Shown piece by piece: positions 1 through 10,360 of a stretch of 64,000 nt of DNA. Made by a program: the position numbers and the translations under genes. Location of the stretch: assembly GCF_030867145.1 (NCBI RefSeq), contig NC_134415.1, forward strand, positions 17,586,417 through 17,650,416, read 5' to 3'. Origin of the DNA: Opisthocomus hoazin (Eukaryota; Chordata; Aves; Opisthocomiformes; Opisthocomidae). The notes beneath the pieces are model-generated. The model was not told where the DNA came from. It was given only the letters and a program-made list of their open reading frames with translations, and did no database searches. Every line of letters begins with the position of its first letter. Position 1 is the stretch's first letter.

Positions 1-701
1 TTTCCAGTCCCCTCCGCCAACCTGCTGCGCTGCCGGGCCCCCCTGCGCAGAGGGACCGGCCCCCCCCGACCAGCCCCAGCCATGGTGGGCAGGAGCAAGG
101 AGCGGGCAGCAGCTCCTGCTCTGCAGAGCACGGCAGGCGTGAGCTGAGCCTCCTGCCACCTCGCCGCCGCCCGCACTGGGGCCCCGGAGTGGCTTTTATC
201 TCCGGCAGGGATCAGCTCCGAACCAAAGGCTGGACTCTGAGCTGGCTCCTGCCACCCATGCCGCTCAGCAGAGGCGGGCAGGGGCGAGGGATGGAGGGCG
301 AGCGCCGTGCCAGCCCCGGAAAGACACCCAGCTCGCCGGGCAGCCCGGCTTTGGGGTGCCACCTGCGACAGGGGGATGGACAGCATCCCTCCGCAGGCGG
401 GAAGGCAAGACCTGGCCCTAAAGCGTGGCAGCAGAAAAGCGGGGCTGGGACCGCCTTCCCGCCAGCTGCAGGAGGGACATGGGTGCGCTGAGGAGCCCGG
501 AGGCCAGTCCTCAAAACGTCCTTTATCCATCTCCTAGCTGGGCACTGCCCGAGGGTCGAGCCAGCACCCAGCACCCCAAGCAACCTCAGCCAAGCCCCAT
601 TTTTGGTGGCAAAAGAGGGCCGGTTCCCCTTCGCCCTGCCACCAGGGGAGAGGCTGAGAGGAGAACCTGCATCCCCGGGGAAGCCCCGGGTGACAGCGGC
701 A

Positions 702-711
702 GGGAATTCCC
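702..711. promoter_or_regulatory. kappaB-like motif
   Basis: GGGAATTCCC fits the Rel/NF-kappaB consensus GGGRNNYYCC exactly. It lies in the probable NFKBIE first intron. Binding is inferred from the motif only. Confidence 0.3.
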
Positions 712-1160
712 CGCTGGAAGGAGAGGCCACCCACGCTGGCTTCTGCACCGCCATGGGGTGCCCCCTCGCCACCAGTGCTCCCGAGGGCAGGGGAGGGGGC
801 TGCATGCCGGGGCCGAGCGGCCCCATGGGCAGGGTCCGGCTGCCCTCGGTGGGCCACGGGCAGGGGCACAGCCCGGGGCCCCAGGAGCGAGGGGCAGAGC
901 TGGGGGGACCAGCTGCAAGCATAGCCCTCCCCTCGGCAGGGTCTCGCTGGCCCCAGCCCGGGGACGACCGGGCAGCGAGGTTTGCTGCTGGGTTTTGCAT
1001 CAGGCCCCCAGTCCCCACGGCGGCACCTGCGCCGAGGTGTCCTTTGCCCGCTCGCAGGGACAGCCCCTGCTCCTCCAAACCCGCTCCCAGCCGCCACGTG
1101 TGGGAGGAAGCCAGGGATCTGCCTTCTTCAGGTATGGCGGAGATAAGGCTGCTCCGGCGG

Positions 1161-1170
1161 GGGACTTTCC
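1161..1170 (+). promoter_or_regulatory. kappaB motif (GGGACTTTCC)
   Basis: GGGACTTTCC is the classical high-affinity kappaB decamer known from the immunoglobulin kappa enhancer. It lies about 450 bp from the motif at 702 and 120 bp from the one at 1293. Because NFKBIE is itself an NF-kappaB target, an intronic feedback enhancer is plausible but unproven. Confidence 0.4.
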
Positions 1171-1292
1171 AAGGCAATTCGGCTTGAACTTTAAACCTCT
1201 GCTGCTTTCACTTTCCGGAGCCACGCTGGGCTCCCAGGGGAGAGAGCAGCGCCCGGGGTCGTGTCCCCTGGCATCCAGCCCCTGCGTCCCCA

Positions 1293-1302
1293 GGAATCCC
1301 CC
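1293..1302 (-). promoter_or_regulatory. kappaB-like motif
   Basis: On the minus strand this reads GGGGGATTCC, an exact match to GGGRNNYYCC. It is the third consensus match within 600 bp. GC-rich surroundings raise the chance rate. Confidence 0.3.
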
Positions 1303-3028
1303 CCGGCCTCCCTGCCATGACCCACGCCACACCACGCCATCACGTGGGGACAAGCGGGGCAGTGACCCAGGGGAGATGGAAACCCCGGGGCTGCTCGCCG
1401 CCGCCACCGGCACCTCGCTCTTCCTGGCCTGGGCGGCTTTGCAGCTCAACGAGGCTCAGCTGACGCCGAGCGAGTTCGGGCATCTATGCCATGGAGGCGA
1501 TGGGGGTGACCATCCCCACCCGGCCAGAGCTTCAGGCTTTCACCTTGAAGCTGGGACCTGCCTGCTTTGAAGGGTTGCTTTCCCCTCCTCCCTCTTCCTT
1601 CTCCACCCGGGCGGGCGCAGCCTCCTCCTGCGCTTTCATTTCTGCATTCTTTCCCCCCTTTCCTCAGTGCCAGCCCTCGACTTCCTGAAACGGCCGAGAG
1701 AGCCGTGAGCTGCTTGGGGGAACCGTGGCGAGGCCGCCGGGCTGGGATGAGCCCACCACGAGCGCGTGGGTTCCCAGGCACGCCGTGCCACGGGCAGTGG
1801 TGCCAGCCAGGAATTGGGATCAGCTGCTAACCGGGGAAACCTCCTATGCCCAGGAGACCCAAGGCGCAGGCATGGTGCCAGTTTCTGCTTTCTTCCGCCA
1901 AGGCCACAAGCACAACCCTCTCTCTGCCACGGCAGCCGCGTGGTCCAGGCGCTGACGGGCTGCTGCGTGCTGGCGCGCCGTGCTCACAGCTGAGCCCCGG
2001 AGACAGGGCTCGGCGATGGAGAGGTACCCGCTGGCTGCCAGACACCCCTCCTCACCCAGCCACGGCCCCGTGGCCTTCGCCAGAACAAGCCCTCCACCTC
2101 ACCACGCTCAGACCCTTGCCCTTCGCTCTGCTGCCTGCACGCCTCTCCTCTGCGCTCCCTTGCCTCCCTGCTCCCTCCCTCCCCACGCGCCTGCCTGCAG
2201 ACACGGGAGTGGGTGCCCTGCAGGGATTTTTGGAAAGGGCAGGGAACGGAGGAACGGTGGGCGGGGGAAATGTGGCCAACCTAGTAGGACAGACTGCTGG
2301 GCTCGTTCTCAGCTTCTCCACTTGCTCACCAGCTCTGTTCTGGCACAAGGGCGCTTGTTAGCGCTCCGAATTGCACAGGTCCCCGGGGCACAGGGCATCC
2401 CTGGGTCAAGGTGATCATCCGAGAGATAATGATCCCGGAGCAGAGGGGTCAGGGCTGTCCCTGGGGATGTTCCTGGGTCTGAGCACACCATGCCTAAGGT
2501 GGTCCTAGTTTAGGCACAGGAGAGCATCCATTGCCACAGTGCTGTCCACCTCCCAGGTTTCTGAGTGACCTCAAGCACCTGGTAGGAAAAGTGTCCACAC
2601 CTGAGGACTGGAGGCAGGAGAATGGGGTAAGGGTGACACCCAGCTCTAACACACAGGCAGAACTGATGAAGTCCCACCAATTCTCCTGCTATCCTCTTCC
2701 ATCCCTCTAGAAAAGGGGCTGACCATGCAGATCCCCCCATCTGTGGAGCAAGACACCTTGTCCTCAAAGCAGCCTCTCCCTTTGCTATCTCACCCCAGAA
2801 GCACGCAGGACAAGGGATCCAGCATTCAGCAGAATTTGCTTTGACTAGTTTTTCTCCCTCTCTAGATAAGGTCCCTGTCTGCAGCAGGAACAGTTCACTC
2901 CCGGCTCCTTATTTTGGCTGAGCGGAGCAGTAGGAAATCACACAAACAATTTGCACAAGAGAAACTTGTTCAGGGGAGGAAACGGCCCCAGCAGCAACAG
3001 AGAGGAGTGAAAGAGGAGGAAAACAGCA

Positions 3029-3038
3029 GGGGAATTCC
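3029..3038 (+). promoter_or_regulatory. kappaB-like motif
   Basis: GGGGAATTCC matches the Rel consensus. It lies about 1.7 kb from the cluster at 702-1302, and its surroundings are less GC-rich. Confidence 0.25.
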
Positions 3039-6004
3039 GTGCTTACCCTGCTCTCCTGTTCCAGCCCTGTAACCTGCACTGCTAACCGCTTCCTCAGCCA
3101 TCAGCATGAACCTCTGCCAGCAAGCTCAGCAAGCACGGCTCTGTCCTGCCTGCAGCCCTCCGCCAGCCCAGCCCGGCTCCCTTCCTCCCCGCATACCAAT
3201 GCCACGCTGCACGGCTCCATAACACTGTGCCAGCTGCCCTCTGACAGCTCCAGGAGAGCAGCAGATCCCAGCCAGCTGTAGGCTCATCCCCATGTCCTCT
3301 GCTCCTGCCCTGGGTCTCCAATTCTGCAGGTTTCTTCTCCCCTTCCCTGGACAAAGCCCCTTCAGCCATTGGGTTCAGCTCCTCTGATCTCCAGCCTGCT
3401 GCTCCTGCGGCCAAAGGGAGGGGTGGGAAGTGATGGGTGAGCAGGGGAGACAGCCTCTACCTTTCCTGTGGTGCTCTGCAGAGGGTCTGGTCTTGGTGCT
3501 GGCAGATGAGGGCTGCTGGAGGCTGGCTGGCAGGGGAGGTGTTGCAGGAGGGCTGTGGGCACCTCGTTGTTCAATGAGGTGGGGGAGGAGGAGGTGGGGA
3601 GATGAAGGTGCCCCTGTTCACATGCGTACTGCACCCCTGGCCTTACATCCTCTAGACTCTGCACCCACACGTTTGAGCATTTTGCTCCACTTCTGAGCAG
3701 GTGGTGGGTCCTGGATTGCGCAAACACTAACCACCAGCTGCACGTGGGCTGCTCCCTGCGAAACGAGGGGTCTGTCCTGCACTACCACCACTGCAGGGAT
3801 GAGCCAAGCCAGAAAGCAGGTCAGCCCATCTCAGGCAGATGGAGCTGGTTTCACAGACATGGGCCAAGTAGCAAAACGAATGATTGCAATAAAAGCAGCA
3901 AGCATCCTGAAAGGCCCACTGGCTGTGGCAACTCCATTTCAAAGAGAGCACATTCCCATTCTTGCTCATCAGGAGGAAAAGACGTGCTACAGTTTCCGTA
4001 CACACAGCGATATCTTTAGGTCACAACAGTCTCTTGCAAGAGGATAGTGCCTGGACTTTGCCAGAGCCAGTACAACACTCCCTAACAATCATTCACAGCC
4101 CTGTGCACATATCCTTGCTGCCTCAGGATTTTCTTTTATTCAGGCACCAGCCAGGGACGTTGCAGGGCTCCCCCTCAGCCCTGCATCTGCCCCAGTCAGA
4201 GGGGCTTCCCATCTCCGGACGCAGAGAGCATCCCACGCAGCTCACTGAGAGGCACCCAGTAACCGCTCTCACAGCTCAGACCCCATGGCCTCTCTTCCCA
4301 CACAGTCACATCTGACTCCTCTTTTATCCACATTGTACTAAAAAACTCCCAAACCAACAAAAATCAAAACTTTCTTTGTTAACTTAACTTAGCTGAGCTC
4401 AACTCATTCCCAGCAGCAGTCAAGCCTGCGTGCAGAGTGCAAGGACCTGAAGCCCTCCCCACCTCGATTGATCTGTTACAGCCAGGCATCAGGCTTCTTC
4501 ATCCCAGGACATGGAAATTTCCAACCATTCTTTCCCTTCCCCTGTGCTGAAGTTCCCTGTGCCTCTCCCCAGCTCCAAGGCAAACCTATGTAGGCGGAAA
4601 GTCTGAAGGAACTTCCTCCAGGCCAGGCTGAAGTCATTCAAACCGTGAAAAAAACATCTCCTCTTGCCTGCACGACCTCAGAGGGCTGCCAGGACTCACC
4701 CAGCTTGTGCCAAGGTTGTACATGTGTACACCCCTGTGGCCGCCAGCAACTTCTGTGGCAACCCAAAGGAGCCTGTGCAGAGCTGTCTGCCCTGGCTTGG
4801 AGGGGCACCAAGCCCTCCCCTGCTCACCAAACTCCTGAGCACGCATTGAAGAAGAGTAAGGCAAGGCTCCACGCAAGGGGAGTTGGACACAGCAGGTTCC
4901 CTTCTCCCTCCAGCCAGCCCCGGGCTAGGACTCCTTTTCTTCTCTGCCCCACAACAGCAGTGTGCTAGGGAGCAACCTGCGGCAGACTCCAACTCTCCTG
5001 GCAACGGGGGGCAAGGAGCTTTCCGAGGCCCCTTTGGAAAAACCAGGAGCACCCCTGCTTCCCATTAACTACGGCCACCCCACTGCTGGGCAGCCAGCAA
5101 CAGCCCAGCCCAGCCGAGCAGGGGGGACTCCCGGCTCGACCACCAACCAGGTGTGCTTTGTGCATTGCATTTCTTTAATCCGTCTCCTAAAACCTTGTCT
5201 CTCCAGTCCCCTGCTTCTTTTTTCTTCTTTCCCAGCAGTTTCCCTTCGCTGTCACATGACGAGCATTCGCTCAGGCACACACGTTGGGATCGCGGGGTAC
5301 AGGGGTTCAGGAACACCCCTGTTCAGCAGGGCAAGCGCCGAGCAAGCAGCCACACTGCAGCAGGCAGCCTGAACGGGGACAACCTTTGTGCCCCTGCACG
5401 GGGAAGATCTCTAGCACGGGGCGACACAAGGCGGGAGGGTTACGACTGGCACGCGCCGGTGAACGGTTAGAGGTGGCTCTCAGCCCTGCAAGACGAGCCT
5501 TCGCCCTCAGCGCCGACCCACGCAGGCAAGGGCTCGGCAGGGAAGGCCCCTTCGCTACCATCACGCGGAGGAGAGCTGAGAACACCAGCTCCCGTGGGGC
5601 CCCAGCGTTACTCGATTAACTGTCCCCGAGCCCTTCTCAAGGCATCTCAGCCCACAAGTCACTGGCACGTGATTTCTTATCAGCAGACGGGGCAGCACTT
5701 GTCTCTGGTGGAAGGAGGAAGTCGGGCTTCCTCCGCTCCCCTCCCGCCCCGAAACACGCACCCAACCAAAACCGCTCGCTCCCATTTTCCATCTGAAGGA
5801 GGCCAACACCTCTCTCCCGTGATTGAGCTGGGGACCCCCGACCTTCACCCCCGCAGAGGAGCCGCGCTGCTTTGCACACAGAGCCTGGTGCAGCAGCCAG
5901 CCACCCACCCGCCCACCCTCCTGCGCAGGCACAGCCCCCAGCCTTCCCCAGCACCGCACGGCCAGAGGGCCCAGAGCAAGGCTTCACACCCTCTGCCCAG
6001 CGAG

Positions 6005-6178
6005 GCCCATCACCGTGGCATCAGGTACTGACGGCACAAACTGGTGCGTGGCCCAGGGATCAGCCCATCACCGTGGCATCAGGTACCGACGGCACAAACT
6101 GGTGCGTGGCCCAGGGATCAGCCCATCACCGTGGCATCAGGTACCGACGGCACAAACTGGTGCGTGGCCCAAGGACCA
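6005..6178. repeat. Tandem repeat, 58-bp unit, 3 copies
   Basis: Three nearly identical head-to-tail copies start at 6005, 6063 and 6121, each beginning GCCCATCACCGTGGCATCAG. Only a few bases differ between copies, so the duplication is recent or homogenised. The period is not a multiple of three and no coding signature supports translation. It looks like a minisatellite within the probable NFKBIE intron. Confidence 0.9.
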
Positions 6179-6649
6179 ACACGGGCAGAAAGGGAAACGT
6201 GTTTTTACGTTTAAGACAGAATATGCAGTCCTAGAGAGAGGAAGCTCAGCCTAATTTCCCACACTGATGAATCAGCTCCGCCTCTCCAGAGCTGGCAGAG
6301 GCTGCCATAAGCCCAAGCAAATGGGGAGGTTTTCCCTTGTGCTGGAATGCAACAGGAGATCCCATCACACCCCATCCTACCTCCGAGGAGCTGGTCCCAC
6401 ACCCACCCCTTTCTCAGGACGCTGGACTCGTGCATCTGCCTGGCAAGGCCGGGAAGGAGGGGGTTTCCTCAGTGAATCCTAACAAAGATTGAGCTCGTCC
6501 GGAGGCCGGGGCATGGCGATAAATCTGCCTGCAGCCTGCTCAGAGCTAGCCATGCCTGCAGCTGGAAAGCCCCTCTCTTCACTTCCACACAGAGCAGTCC
6601 CATCGGGACTCAATTCAGCAGAAAAGGAGCTGGTTTACATGGAAGAAAC

Positions 6650-6873
6650 GGATGCTCGGAGGAGACCGCTTGGTTCACAAGGAAACGATGGATGCTTGGA
6701 GGAGACCGCTTGGTTCACAAGGAAACGATGGATGCTTGGAGGAGACCGCTTGGTTCACAAGGAAAAGATGGATGCTTGGAGGAGACCCCTTGGTTCACAA
6801 GGAAACCAATGGATGCTTGGAGGAGACTGCTTGGTTCACAAGGAAAAGATGGATGCTTGGAGGAGACTGCTTG
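6650..6873. repeat. Tandem repeat, 40/41-bp unit, about 5.5 copies
   Basis: Copies start at 6650, 6690, 6730, 6770, 6811 and 6851 (partial). Each contains GGATGCTTGGAGGAGAC followed by TTGGTTCACAAGGAAA. One unit is 41 bp, the rest 40. Since 40 leaves remainder 1 on division by 3, each forward frame cycles through the three readings of the unit, and none holds a stop, which creates open frames of over 100 codons with repetitive translation. I treat it as a minisatellite, not a gene. Confidence 0.9.
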
Positions 6874-7559
6874 AGCTTGCTCTCCACCCGGCTGCAGAAT
6901 AAGCAGGATTTGTATCACTGCCCTAAGCGCACCCACCATCTTCGGCCTGTTCCTCATCCTCGACCTCTCCTACCATGCCAGCTCTGCCGCTCTCTCGAGG
7001 ACAGATGTGCTGCAGCCCAGCTGCTGCAGCTCTGAGTTCCCCGAGGCAGAAGGACTGCCAGTGGCACTGGGGAGGTGTGTGTGGGGGGACCACCGCTTGG
7101 GCAAATGATTCTTAGAAGACGGCACCCACACATTTCGCTGGCCATCACACCCACATCTCCCCTGCTGGCCAATTTCTTTCCTCCAGATGTGGGACCCCTT
7201 CTAATTTTGAGTGCGGGAAGAGCCAATTTTAGCCCCATTGCTTCACCCCGCCTGGGCTAAGGCTCCTCTCCCGCGGAGGCGGGCAGGAAGGTGTCCGGGG
7301 AAGGTCCTGCTGACGCTCCAACCGCCCAAGCACATGCTCCTCGCCTCTGCCTCCACCTCGTATGCTTGCCCCACAAGCGGCAGGCTGGCAGACACAGCCC
7401 CTCGCAGGCACACCTCGAGGCGGCAGGGGTGGGCGAGCCTGTGGGAGCTACGGATGGCCAAGGCCTCCACCAGATGGACAGCCGAGACTTTCGCCAGCTC
7501 CCTTTGCGTGAGCCCGGTGCTCCTCTCCACTCGGTACCAGCCAGGGCAGCTGGGGAAAC

Positions 7560-8000
7560 AGGAACTACTCGGCCAAAACCCCTGAACTTTTTGTATTTTC
7601 AGAACTACAATTACAGGAAAGTGTTATTGCCCAAGTCTTCTGAAATATAATGGTAGTATGATTTTAATTGTCAGCCTGGAGCTGTTTTGTGGCAGACATT
7701 CAAGCAAGGCACACAAGGAAATGTGCCGCTGATGGAGATGAAAAGAAGTCGATGGGTTTGTCTGTCTGGATGAAAGGGATGCAGCCTGTGGCCATCTGAT
7801 CCCTCTTCTCCAGGGAGCTTCTGTCACCGGACGAGCAATTGCTCCACAGGCTCTGGCATTACTATCAGCCCGGACTTGTTTTTGCATAAAAAAACGCCAT
7901 ATTGGTGGCAGTTCGATGAGTCTTCGGGCGCTTGCAGTCTCTATTTGCATCGACCAAGCAGTGGATGTTCAGCATTTCTAAATATAAGTGCCGCCTACCT
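7560..8000. promoter_or_regulatory. AT-richer block, candidate intronic enhancer
   Basis: This block is visibly more AT-rich than its GC-rich flanks and is not a recognisable repeat. It holds a perfect octamer ATTTGCAT at 7943-7950, a related TTTGCATAAA near 7880, a TTTTAATTG homeodomain-type core near 7664 and a GCCATATTGG string near 7897. Non-repetitive AT-rich islands with clustered factor motifs are often conserved noncoding elements. Without an alignment this is only a candidate. Confidence 0.25.
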
Positions 8001-9829
8001 CTGCCGCAGGGTCAGGAGGGGAGACAGGAATAGCAGAGGCAGAGATCCACAGCCTCGCCGCTCTAACCACAAGAATAGTTTTTTTTCCCCAGCGCTGGGA
8101 GCGGATCCCAGGAAAGCCGGCTGCTGCACGGACATGGCCCGCCCGGAGCTGTACGAGCTGCAGCACCGGCGAACTTTTTGCTCCCTCCCTCGCTTGCTCG
8201 CTCTTTACAGATTTCCTGTTCTGAGCTGCACTGCGAACGAGAGAAAACAGAAGAGCAACTGCAACCGTTTGGAGCACTCTCCTGCCTACAGTAACCAAGG
8301 CACCGCCGATTAATGTTTCCCCAGTTAATGAGATGCGTTCGGCTCTGGCAGAGCAAGTCTGACAGGCAAAGGGCTCAGCCACCTTACGAAACAGCCCCGA
8401 GCAGCAAAAGCATCCCCAAGCAGTGAGTGGTGACGGGCTAGCCTGAGGGGCCTTTCCGAGTCCTTGCTTCCACGGCTCTGCTTAACAGACCCCTGGCTCT
8501 CTCCATGGGCACCTTGGCTCTGGTGTTGGAGGTGGGAAAGGTGGCGAAGCTCCTCCGCGCCGAGGAGCCCCAGCGTCAGCCTGTAGGTAGGACGGGACTA
8601 GAAAGCACGACGCAGGCGCCCGGCTGGGGAGCGTGGGAGGCTGGGTTTAATCTAACCTTGCTTGACGCTAGTCTTTCAGACAATCCTCGGAGCAGATCCC
8701 ACAGTGAGCACTAATGAACTAATTAGCAGATGCACAGGCTCCTTCCTAACCGGGAAGTAAACACTCGGGCTGCCTCCCAGCTCGTCTTCAGGCTCAGAAC
8801 CAGATGTGCTCTGCAGGCAAGGACAGTCTCTTTGCCGCTCCTGCTATTGAAGACATTTGCTTGTTCGTGTCAGTGCTTCTCAGTTTCTCTTCCTCTTGCA
8901 CCATTACTCAGTATTAAACTCTGGCCTGGGTCTGGGGCAAAGCTTTGCCCTTCTCAGCTGCGAGCACGCTGCGCTTACGCTCTGTGTGTGCACTCATGAT
9001 GAAAACCTTCCACTGAGGGAACGCACAACAGGAAAGAGCCGTGATTAGCCAAAGGCAGTTACCAAAAGCCGAACCAAATACCCCCAGCGGGATGCCTCTG
9101 CCCTTGAGAGGGCATTACGGATGTGGGAAGCCTCCCCCAGCAAAGAGAAACACTTGTCTCCGTCACAGAGGCTCGCGAGGGCAGCCCCGTAGCGGGGCGT
9201 GCGTCACAACCGTGCTGAAAGCTGCGGCTGTGCAGGCGGCTTGGCAGAGCAAGGCGATTTCCACCTGAGAACAAACAGCTCTTGGGTTGCTCGGTTTGAG
9301 CAGCATCTGTGGCCCTGGTACAGCCATCGCAAGGTCCTGCCCTGCACACCCGATTTCGTTCTGGGCCTTGCTTGCACGCCATCTCACACAGCCAAGCCTT
9401 CCCCATCGGGGAGGAAACGTTGCATTCTGTGGGGAAGGGATGGTGGGGGGTGTTTCTTTGCTCCCACACCACCTTCTAGCTGCTAGCGGGCCCATGGCAA
9501 GTGGAAGCTGGCTTCTTGCGGCGCGTCCGCTCTGTTCCACGCTGCCTGGGCTGCCTCTCCCCGCTCGCTCTGCCGGACCCGGCGTGGATGCCCCACGGGT
9601 CACCCACCCGAACCCGCGCCAGGGCGCCAAGCATCCGTGCGCGGCGCAAGGCGCGAGGCCCACAGCCCGGCCAAGCGGGACCGCTGCAGATCAAGCCCGA
9701 CTTATCTCCAGGCTCCGGCCGGCTGCGAGGGGCCAAGCCCGGGGCCGGGGGGGGGGTGGTATGTGAGGGGTGGGGGGTCCCGTCGCTCTCAAGTGTCAGG
9801 GTGTTAGGGCAGGGTCCGCGGTCACTCAC

Positions 9830-10158
9830 GTGTCGCCGTCCTCCGAAACGTAGGTGAGAGCCTCCAGCTGCTGCGGGCTGAGCCCCTCGGGGGGCGGCGG
9901 CGGAGGCTCCTCGGCGCGGCAGGCGGCCGGCAGCCCGGCCGGGGGCTCGGGGAGGCCGCCCGACCCGTAGCTGGAGTCCAGCCGCTCCTCGGCGAGGGGC
10001 TCGGCGAGGGGCTCGGGGGGGGCGGCGGCGGGGACGGCGGGGGTCTCCCTCCCGCCCGGCAGCGAGCGCAGGGACTCGATGCCCGAGTCGCACTGCCCGT
10101 CCTCGCCCTCCCAGCCCGCCGGCTCCTTGCGGCATTCGCCGCCCGCCGACCGCGACAT
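9830..10158 (-). CDS. NFKBIE: NF-kappaB inhibitor epsilon (IkappaB-epsilon), exon 1, partial gene
   Basis: This exon encodes the N-terminal regulatory region of IkappaB-epsilon, which holds Rel dimers in the cytoplasm until IKK phosphorylation triggers its degradation. It gives 109 codons plus two bases. Residues 24-29 read DSGIES, the phosphodegron DSG-x-x-S, followed by LRSLPG as in mammalian IkappaB-epsilon. Residues 61-66 (DSSYGS) and the end, SPQQLEALTYVSEDGDT, also match the mammalian protein just before the first ankyrin repeat. The linker between is Ala/Pro/Glu-rich and has a six-proline run at 85-90. The start is the ATG at 10158-10156. The exon ends at a strong GTGAGT donor (first base 9829), splitting a Thr codon after AC. 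The ankyrin exons are not in the window. Confidence 0.93.
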
Positions 10159-10320
10159 CGCTCAGCGCCCGCCGCCCGCCCGCCCCGGCCCCGACCCCGA
10201 CCCCGGCCCCGGCGCCGGGGGGCTCATGGCCGGAAAGCCAGCGAGCGGCGGCCGGCGCGGAGGCTAAGGCTCCGCGGCTCCTCCTCCTCCTCTTCCTCCT
10301 CCTCCTGCTCCTGCCCGCAC

Positions 10321-10327
10321 TGACTCA
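10321..10327. promoter_or_regulatory. NFKBIE: AP-1 motif
   Basis: TGACTCA is an exact AP-1 consensus about 165 bp upstream of the NFKBIE start codon and 24 bp from the kappaB motif at 10351. AP-1 and kappaB sites commonly cooperate in immediate-early immune promoters. Inferred from motif only. Confidence 0.4.
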
Positions 10328-10350
10328 GCCGCGCCCGGCCCCGCCTGCCC

Positions 10351-10360
10351 GGGATTCCCC
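10351..10360 (+). promoter_or_regulatory. NFKBIE: Proximal kappaB motif of NFKBIE
   Basis: GGGATTCCCC fits GGGRNNYYCC and lies about 195 bp upstream of the NFKBIE ATG, inside the CpG island. It fits the known NF-kappaB feedback induction of IkappaB genes. Occupancy is not shown by sequence. Confidence 0.45.

Larger units (their letters stand above)
1..9829 (-). other. NFKBIE: Probable NFKBIE intron 1 (no further exons recognised)
   Basis: This stretch lies 3' of the NFKBIE exon 1 splice donor, read on the minus strand. I looked on the minus strand for the ankyrin-repeat exons that follow exon 1 in IkappaB proteins (TALHLAV-like or TPLHLAA-like strings) and found none, so the rest of the gene is probably beyond the left edge. 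The first 2.4 kb is GC-rich, and its long open frames look like composition artefacts with low-complexity Pro/Gly/Ala/Arg translations. The remainder holds two minisatellites and an AT-richer block at about 7560-8000, listed separately. That it is all one intron is inference; an unrecognised or noncoding gene could lie inside. Confidence 0.5.

Noticed and set aside
212-1570. Overlapping open frames of 321 codons (-, 212-1177) and 381 codons (+, 425-1570)
   Set aside because: GC-rich DNA has few stops; both translations are Pro/Gly/Ala/Arg-rich without domains, homology or consistent splice signals, and they overlap on opposite strands.
6489-7035. Repetitive protein of about 130 residues encoded by the 40-bp array
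   Set aside because: The open frames are explained by a stop-free repeat unit whose length is not a multiple of three; no start context, homology or splice support.
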